From an uncultured Methanomicrobiales archaeon (GTDB taxonomy: Archaea; Halobacteriota; Methanomicrobia; Methanomicrobiales; Methanospirillaceae): DNA of 37,481 nucleotides. The notes under the pieces are model-generated. The model made no database searches. It had not been told where the DNA came from and worked only from the letters and a program-made list of their open reading frames with translations. Position 1 is the first letter of the stretch. Each line of letters opens with the position of its first letter. Location of the stretch: positions 1-37,481 of the forward strand of contig CAIKOD010000103.1 of the NCBI GenBank assembly GCA_903828975.1. Direction: 5' to 3'. Below, in pieces: positions 32,331 to 37,481 of this stretch. Made by a program: the position numbers and the translations under genes.

Positions 32331-33764
32331 ATGTGCGGTATCGTTGGCATCGTGGATGCTGGCGGTGTATCTCTTTCTTTATACTACGCCCTGTACGCAC
32401 TCCAGCACCGTGGGCAGGAGAGTGCAGGGATCGCAACCTTCGATGACGAAGGCCGCCTTTATAAACATAAGGCGTCCGGGCTTGTCGCCGACGTGTTCAA
32501 TACGACCATCCTTTCAACCCTGAAGGGAAAGGTGGGCCTTGGGCATGTCCGGTACCCGACAACCGGTGCAAACCGTCCGGAAAATATACAACCTTTTAAT
32601 TTCCATTTCCAGAACCACGAAATCTCGATTGCCCATAACGGGAACCTGGTAAATACTGCTGAACTGCGGGACTCCTATGAACAGCGCGGCCAGATTTTTT
32701 CCACGACAACTGACACCGAGATCATTGCGAAGCTCATCACCGAGGAGATCAGGGGGTCAGGGGGAGTGGAGGACGCGGTGCTCCACTGCATGCGGACACT
32801 CAGGGGGTCCTACTCGGTTATTCTCATGGTGGACGGAGTCCTGTACGGGTTCCGTGACCCGCTGGGCATCAAACCTCTCTGTGTCGGGAGGCTGAAAGAG
32901 GGATATATCATTGCTTCAGAGAGCGTTGGAGTCGATGCCCTCAACGGGATGTTTATCCGGGACGTGAAACCCGGGGAACTGGTCAGGATCGACGGGCAGG
33001 GGATGAGATGTACCCAGATAGCCGTGGCCAGCCGGCACGCCCATTGCATTTTTGAATATGTATATTTTTCACGGGCCGATTCGGTCATAGACGGGGCACT
33101 GGTATATGATGTACGCAGGAACATCGGGGCGAAATTATTCGAGGAGGACCCGATCATAGCTGACAGTGTTGGTGCTGTTCCGGACTCGGGCACATCCTAT
33201 GCGATCGGGTATGCCCAGCGCTCTCACATTCCGTTTGTAGAAAGCCTTATGAAAAACCGTTATATGGGCAGGACATTTATCATGCCCTCCCAAAAACAAC
33301 GGGAAAATGCGGTCAGGATGAAATTAAACCCGATCAGGGAGCACCTCCGGAACAAATCGGTGGTTCTCGTGGATGACAGTATAGTCCGGGGGACAACCTC
33401 ACGCCGAATTATCGAGATGATGCGGGACTCGGGGGCAAAAGAGATCCACATGCGGATTGGGTCTCCCGCTATTCGTGCACCCTGCTATCTCGGGGTTGAC
33501 ATGCCAACCCGGGGTGAACTGATTGCCAGTAACAAGGCCGAGGAGGAAGTGAGACACAGTATTACGGCTGACTCCCTTCACCACATCTCCATCGAGGCAC
33601 TTGTGGCCGCAATCGGGGAGGAAAAGGGTCACCTGTGCATGGGGTGCCTGACTGGGTGCTACCCGGTCCCAATCGAAGGTGAACAATCTCATGAAACCGT
33701 GGTTGATTTTGTAGAAGGCACCTACCAGTCGAGGCTTGAGTCATTCGGGGGAGAGGGTTCATAA
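32331..33764 (+). CDS. purF: Amidophosphoribosyltransferase
   Basis: A 477-residue enzyme of the first step of purine synthesis: glutamine plus PRPP to phosphoribosylamine. The N-terminal Ntn glutaminase starts MCGIVGIVD, with Cys2 as nucleophile and no propeptide. HRGQESAGIATFD, GHVRYPTTG and AHNGNLVN are conserved glutaminase motifs. The C-terminal phosphoribosyltransferase domain has the PRPP loop VVLVDDSIVRGTTSRRI. Cysteines near the C-terminus (HLCMGCLTGCYP) are in the region that binds a [4Fe-4S] cluster in the Bacillus-type enzymes. It follows L37e after 11 bases. Confidence 0.96.
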   Translation: MCGIVGIVDAGGVSLSLYYALYALQHRGQESAGIATFDDEGRLYKHKASGLVADVFNTTILSTLKGKVGLGHVRYPTTGANRPENIQPFNFHFQNHEISIAHNGNLVNTAELRDSYEQRGQIFSTTTDTEIIAKLITEEIRGSGGVEDAVLHCMRTLRGSYSVILMVDGVLYGFRDPLGIKPLCVGRLKEGYIIASESVGVDALNGMFIRDVKPGELVRIDGQGMRCTQIAVASRHAHCIFEYVYFSRADSVIDGALVYDVRRNIGAKLFEEDPIIADSVGAVPDSGTSYAIGYAQRSHIPFVESLMKNRYMGRTFIMPSQKQRENAVRMKLNPIREHLRNKSVVLVDDSIVRGTTSRRIIEMMRDSGAKEIHMRIGSPAIRAPCYLGVDMPTRGELIASNKAEEEVRHSITADSLHHISIEALVAAIGEEKGHLCMGCLTGCYPVPIEGEQSHETVVDFVEGTYQSRLESFGGEGS

Positions 33765-33962
33765 CCCACAAAAGGTCCCATTTTGTAGCTATCTTCATAG
33801 TTCAGCCTTGAAAAATCTGCAGTCCGGGATACAATGATACTGCACAAGGAATACAACGTACCCGTCCTTTGGAAAGGAAACAGACCTGCTACGGGTCATA
33901 AGCATACATATGCATGAAAATGGCGGAGACGTTTTCAATAACAAACAGGAAGTGGGAATTTC

Positions 33963-34640
33963 ATGGAACATATCAGGGACGCATTTGACACGGTTGCACA
34001 GGAGTACGATGCCCAGCGTGTACACATTATACCCGATCTCCACCAGTATTATGGTGCAGCGGTATGGGCGGCAATTGCACAGGATAATAAACCCGCCATT
34101 CTCGATATCGGTGCGGGTACGGGCCTTATGAGCGCACTGGTCCTTGAAAAATTCCCCGGCGCCTCCCTCACCCTGCTGGACATTTCTGAGAACATGCTGG
34201 CAGTGGCACGTCTACGGTTCTCTCACCGGGACACTATCCGGTACGTGGTCAGCGATTATAGCAGATCCCCGCTTGGCGGACCATACGACCTGGTATTTTC
34301 TGCCTTATCGATTCACCATCTTACCAGCGATGACAAACGCCAGCTGTTCCATAGGATTTTCACGGCCTTAAAACCGGGCGGGATGTTCATCAATGCTGAC
34401 CAGGCAGACGGGGAGACGCCCCTGTTCCAGCAGATGTACCTGGATTACTGGAATGATTTTGTTGCAAACGGCCCCCTCAGCGAGAAGGAACATATCGAGA
34501 TAATCAGGCGGAGAGATACTCTGGACCGTAACGAAAAACTCTCATCTCAGCTCTGCTGGCTGCAGGAGTGCGGGTTTTCCGATGTCGATGTTGTGTACAA
34601 AAACCGGACGTTTATCGTGACAGTGGCAAGGAAAGGATGA
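33963..34640 (+). CDS. Class I SAM-dependent methyltransferase
   Basis: A 225-residue Rossmann-fold methyltransferase. Motif I is ILDIGAGTGLMSALVLEKFPG, motif II acidic end LTLLDISENMLAVAR, and motif IV-like segment YDLVFSALSIHHL. The C-terminal region (MFINADQADGETPLFQQMYLDYW) is like that of small-molecule methyltransferases related to UbiE/TrmR-type enzymes. No partner gene shows the substrate. The start ATG 33963 follows GGAAGTGGGAATTTC. It is isolated: 198 bases lie upstream of the start and the tRNA lies downstream. Confidence 0.88.
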   Translation: MEHIRDAFDTVAQEYDAQRVHIIPDLHQYYGAAVWAAIAQDNKPAILDIGAGTGLMSALVLEKFPGASLTLLDISENMLAVARLRFSHRDTIRYVVSDYSRSPLGGPYDLVFSALSIHHLTSDDKRQLFHRIFTALKPGGMFINADQADGETPLFQQMYLDYWNDFVANGPLSEKEHIEIIRRRDTLDRNEKLSSQLCWLQECGFSDVDVVYKNRTFIVTVARKG

Positions 34641-34903
34641 GCCGGACCCGGACTCTTTGGAATTGTCAAAACATTCCTGTAGCAATTGATGCCCCGGATC
34701 AGATGAATCAGAAATGGTAGGGGATTGGGGATACCCCTTTCCGGTTTTGGGATTATCTCATTCCCATGTGAACCGGGGAATGCCAATTACCGTATTGCAT
34801 ACGCTATACACTCTGTCTCTGGTCCTGTTGTAAAATACCAGGCTGATAATCGTCTTTTTTCAGGCATATCAGCTTCTATAAAAAAATTGTGTAAAAGAAA
34901 CAG

Positions 34904-34978
34904 TAGCGAGGGATGGATTTGAACCATCGGTCTACGGGTTATGAGCCCGTCGGGATATCCTGACTACCCTACCTCGCT
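34904..34978 (-). tRNA. Initiator tRNA-Met (anticodon CAU)
   Basis: Reading the minus strand, AGCGAGG (7-bp acceptor) pairs with CCTCGCT. The D-arm region, anticodon stem ACGGG/CCCGT around CTCATAA (anticodon CAT, 34941-34943 on the plus strand) and T-arm GATGG-TTCAAAT-CCATC are all present. The A1-U72 pair and three G-C pairs in the anticodon stem are marks of an archaeal initiator tRNA. The discriminator is A; CCA is not encoded and no intron is present. The 263 bases upstream of it (34641-34903) hold no gene that I can see. Confidence 0.95.
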
Positions 34979-35040
34979 GCTCTGGAGGTTATTATATACC
35001 CTCTCTGCGCTCTTATAGTTTACTCACATCCCTTTTCCTG

Positions 35041-35508
35041 ATGGGGGCCGGCATGGAGGAGGGATTAATAATTCGGGCGGACTATACCGGAGATATGGAT
35101 GATGAACTCGGGAAGATCAGGCAGAAGAAACTGATTGAAATGCAGGAGCGGATAAAAACGCAATCCGAAGGGAAAGTCCTGCCTCTTGACCAGGGCAATT
35201 TCACTGCACTATTGCACGCGCATCCGGCACTTGTGGTGGATTTCTGGGCAGAGTGGTGTGGTCCCTGTCGCATTGTAGGCCCGGTCATAGAAGAACTGGC
35301 TCGGGAATTTGCCGGTCATGTGACATTCGCCAAGTGTAATACCGATGATAACCCGATCCTTTCACGCCAGTTTACAATATCAGCGATCCCCACGCTCCTG
35401 TTCTTCCTGCAGGGGAAACTGGTTGACCGTGTTACCGGTGCCTATCCGAAAGAAGCCCTGAAAAAGCGGGTGGAAACGGCGTTTGTTCCTGCAGGGAAAC
35501 GGCCCTGA
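35041..35508 (+). CDS. Thioredoxin with charged N-terminal extension
   Basis: The C-terminal about 100 residues are a classical thioredoxin with the active site WAEWCGPCRIVGPV and the cis-proline ISAIPTLLFF. Before it is a charged helix (DDELGKIRQKKLIEMQERIKTQ) resembling the N-terminus of the DNA-binding PDCD5 family. The start is uncertain: ATG 35041 gives 155 residues, with TATA-like TTATAGTTT about 25 bases upstream suggesting a leaderless transcript; ATG 35053 and ATG 35095 (MDDELG, 137 residues) are alternatives. It could be reduced by the Grx-TrxR at 14865 or by another thioredoxin reductase. Confidence 0.9.
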   Translation: MGAGMEEGLIIRADYTGDMDDELGKIRQKKLIEMQERIKTQSEGKVLPLDQGNFTALLHAHPALVVDFWAEWCGPCRIVGPVIEELAREFAGHVTFAKCNTDDNPILSRQFTISAIPTLLFFLQGKLVDRVTGAYPKEALKKRVETAFVPAGKRP

Positions 35509-35614
35509 ACCTTTTTCGGGCCACCCGGATTTAGTTTCCTTATTCCCCAGTGGTTATAACGCCTGATGCTCATGGACCTTTCCTGATAACCTGCCTGATT
35601 TTGATTGTCCCTGT

Positions 35615-35738
35615 GTTACTACCATGAATATCTGACCACAAAGGCAAGATATCACCTTCTAAATATGATAGTAACAAAGATGATATGAAAATACACCCCT
35701 GATTACGAATTGATATCACGCAAAAGTAGGTGTTACTA
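35615..35738. promoter_or_regulatory. Three TGTTACTA-type sites before the HTH-FHA gene
   Basis: GTTACTA occurs at 35615-35621 and 35732-35738, each preceded by TG, and its reverse complement TAGTAAC lies at 35669-35675. The three sites span the 228-base gap upstream of the HTH-FHA gene and may be sites for autoregulation. GATATCAC also recurs, at 35649 and 35712. No gene was seen in the gap. Confidence 0.3.
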
Positions 35739-36529
35739 TAGAAGAAAAAGGTACAGACCAGAGCCAGACAATTGTCCTCGAGGACAATGATGATTATTAT
35801 ATTGAGCTCTCCGAATACCTCGAGGTCCTATCAAATAGCCAGCGTTTGAAAATTCTGAAGATACTTGAGAAGGGCCCGAAAGAGGTCAGGAAAATTGCTG
35901 CCGAGATTGATACCAGTTATGAAAACACGAAAAAGCACCTGGACAAACTCCTCAGCACAGGGCTGATAAAAAAAGAGGCAGGGCTTGGGCAGGCAACCTC
36001 AAAAGGCGTCCATCCTGTATGGAAATACTCGCTTATCCCCGGGGCAATGGAAGCAATTGTCCGGAACCTCGGGCTTTTCTCCAATATCAGGATCAACCCC
36101 GCTGATACCGAGCTGCGGAACAAGCTCGATGTGGTCAGGGGGAGAGTGGCAGAAGAGCTCCTCGCCCCCACGCCATCGGTCGTAATGCTCGGCGGTCCCG
36201 AGGACGGGAAGGTCTTCCGGCTGTCCGGTATCGAAGTGCGTATCGGCCGTGTTGACCCCCGCAGACCTGGCAGTTATGATCCTGACCAGGATGTCATATT
36301 CTCTGCAGAGTACACGGCGGTCAGCCGGGTCTCAAAACCGCACGGGAAATTCATTGAAGAAGGTGGGCAGTGGTATATCGAGGACGCAGGGAGCACGGGT
36401 GGGACGATGGTGAATACGGTTGTCGTTACACCCGAAAAGCGCGTAGCCGTCCGTGACGGCGACCTGGTTGAACTGGCAAAGGGGATATACGGTGCAAAAC
36501 TCCTCGTCATCATGCCGAATACTACCTGA
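35738..36529 (+). CDS. Winged-helix/FHA fusion regulator with non-standard start
   Basis: A protein of about 263 residues. It is clearly coding from at least 35738: IEEKGTDQSQT...DYYIELSEYLEVLSNSQRLKILKILEKG is the start of an ArsR-like winged helix (EVLSN..RLKIL..L), continuing KEVRKIAAEIDTSYENTKKHLDKL and a wing (WKYSLIPG). A linker leads to a C-terminal FHA domain (about 160-255): FRLSGIEVRIGR, SRVSKPHGKF and DAGSTGGTMVN, ending VRDGDLVELAKGIYGAKL. FHA domains bind phosphothreonine, so this could be a phosphorylation-controlled transcription factor. In frame there is no ATG, GTG or TTG between the upstream TGA (35711-35713) and TTG 35846, which lies inside the HTH. The best initiation signal is AGGTG (35728-35732) five bases before ATA 35738. 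Confidence 0.8.
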   Translation: MEEKGTDQSQTIVLEDNDDYYIELSEYLEVLSNSQRLKILKILEKGPKEVRKIAAEIDTSYENTKKHLDKLLSTGLIKKEAGLGQATSKGVHPVWKYSLIPGAMEAIVRNLGLFSNIRINPADTELRNKLDVVRGRVAEELLAPTPSVVMLGGPEDGKVFRLSGIEVRIGRVDPRRPGSYDPDQDVIFSAEYTAVSRVSKPHGKFIEEGGQWYIEDAGSTGGTMVNTVVVTPEKRVAVRDGDLVELAKGIYGAKLLVIMPNTT

Positions 36530-36564
36530 AGAGGCATAAATCAATTACCGGAATTTTACCCAAT

Positions 36565-37481
36565 ATGAATCATCAGTTTCGAAAACGGTCCGATCCCACC
36601 CGGGTACTCCTGTATATCCTGATAATCGGGGTGATGCTTGCGGTTTCAGTGACAACCGCGGTATCCGCATACACAATTATCGCGACGGCAGGGAATAATG
36701 GGCAAATTTCCCCGGCAGGCGCGATCTCCGTTGCCTCGGGTGGTGATTTCCTGTTTAACATCGTCCCGGATAACGGGTACCATATAGAGGAAATGACCAT
36801 TGACGGAGAGGTTAATCCGAAGGCGTCTGGTGCGTCACAGTATATGCAACCGTTTACAAACGTCAATGCCGCCCATTCCATCTCTGTTACGTTTGCTAAA
36901 GACACCGGATCCCTCACGGTCAATTCAGAACCGGGTGGAGCTACAATTTATATTGACGGGATCTCTTCCGGTAAGACAACCCGGGATACTGTGAGCGATA
37001 TCACCGTAGGAAATCACGAATTAAAGCTTACTCTTGCTGGGTACAATGATTATACCAGTTCGGTGATCGTGGAGAAAGACCATACGAACAACGTCCAGAA
37101 GGCGAACCTTGTCCCTGTCACGCCCAACGTACCAACCACAACTCCGATATCGGTGAGTTCCACGCCACCTGGTGCGACAGTGTATCTTGATGGAACTAAT
37201 ATGGGAATATCACCTCTCATGATACCATCTGTTTCATACGGCACCCATACCTTGAGAATCACTTACTCCGGATATCAAGATAGTAGCAATACGGTTGCCG
37301 TTTCTGGAAGTTCAAACACCTACGCATACATATTAACGCCCAACGTACCAACCACATCTCCGATATCGGTGAGTTCCACGCCATCTGGTGCATCGGTATC
37401 TCTAGACGGTGTTAATAAAGGGACGACGCCCGTGACGATACCGTCAGTACCCTATGGGACACATACCCTGTTACTCACCTA
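36565..37481 (+). CDS. PEGA-repeat surface protein, 3' end beyond the window
   Basis: A partial gene with 305 codons visible and open at the window edge. It begins MNHQFRKRSDP, followed by a membrane/signal segment (VLLYILIIGVMLAVSVTTAVSAY). Residues about 38-112 are a bacterial-repeat-like beta domain (IIATAGNNGQISPAG; MTIDGEVNPKA). Then come at least three PEGA domains of about 70 residues (GSLTVNSEPGGATIYIDG, SVSSTPPGATVYLDG and SVSSTPSGASVSLDG, each with a GTH or GNH and a YSGYQD-like ending), joined by Pro/Thr linkers (TPNVPTTTPI). PEGA proteins are abundant on methanogen surfaces; function unknown, probably adhesion or S-layer association. It starts 36 bases after the HTH-FHA gene on the same strand, so may be co-transcribed. 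Confidence 0.85.
   Translation, partial: MNHQFRKRSDPTRVLLYILIIGVMLAVSVTTAVSAYTIIATAGNNGQISPAGAISVASGGDFLFNIVPDNGYHIEEMTIDGEVNPKASGASQYMQPFTNVNAAHSISVTFAKDTGSLTVNSEPGGATIYIDGISSGKTTRDTVSDITVGNHELKLTLAGYNDYTSSVIVEKDHTNNVQKANLVPVTPNVPTTTPISVSSTPPGATVYLDGTNMGISPLMIPSVSYGTHTLRITYSGYQDSSNTVAVSGSSNTYAYILTPNVPTTSPISVSSTPSGASVSLDGVNKGTTPVTIPSVPYGTHTLLLT
37120..37384 (+). repeat. 216-bp tandem repeat unit in the PEGA gene
   Basis: ACGCCCAACGTACCAACCAC followed by (A)(A/T)CTCCGATATCGGTGAGTTCCACGCCA starts at 37120 and again at 37336, a period of 216 bases (72 codons). The linker DNA is almost identical while the PEGA cores have diverged, which points to recent recombination between units. More units may lie beyond the window. 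Confidence 0.75.

Overview
The window looks like a euryarchaeal methanogen chromosome, most likely of the order Methanomicrobiales (Methanoregula/Methanosphaerula-like; genus is a guess). The support is a set of archaeal or methanogen genes: Lsm protein, ribosomal protein L37e, archaeal SepF with ZPR1, thiol:fumarate reductase TfrAB, an initiator tRNA-Met with an A1:U72 pair, a CbiMNQO cobalt transporter, and large secreted PKD and PEGA proteins.

Layout. (1) 1-1161: two adjacent related insertion-sequence remnants; the second transposase is frameshifted. (2) 1298-4632: a secreted PKD/papain-like amidase protein, chorismate mutase and a site-2-type membrane protease. (3) 4813-7793: cbiMNQO operon, preceded by a perfect inverted repeat. 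(4) 7794-8472: no gene; two kinds of duplicated hairpin repeats and an orphan copy of the IS-end motif. (5) 8473-13002: an oxidative-stress and redox island with two iron-sulfur flavoproteins and a remnant of a third, peroxiredoxin, an AhpD-fold protein without cysteines, a 42-residue desulforedoxin, a zinc ribbon, RadC and rubrerythrin. A glutaredoxin-thioredoxin reductase fusion follows at 14865-16016, after a lone ABC substrate-binding lipoprotein. (6) 16127-22276: DedA protein, then an envelope module: winged-helix regulator, small membrane protein, secreted PEBP-domain protein, lipoprotein phosphoesterase, and a second copy of the small membrane protein. (7) 22386-24339: an orphan DNA methyltransferase and a dolichol/diacylglycerol kinase-like protein. 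(8) 24435-29952: tfrAB, divergent from lysC-purM. (9) 30044-34640: ZPR1-SepF, a PUA protein, then lsm-rpl37e-purF and a SAM methyltransferase. (10) 34904-37481: initiator tRNA, thioredoxin, a winged-helix/FHA fusion lacking a normal start codon, and a PEGA-repeat surface protein that runs off the window.

Most of the window is core methanogen metabolism: cobalt uptake for corrinoids, fumarate reduction with CoM/CoB thiols, aspartate-family and purine synthesis, translation and cell division. The accessory parts with the most unexplained structure are the 7.8-8.5 kb repeat region, the 17-22.3 kb envelope module with its duplicated membrane protein, and the HTH-FHA gene at 35.7 kb. No CRISPR array, rRNA or classical defence operon was seen. 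All family assignments were made by reading motifs, without database searches.
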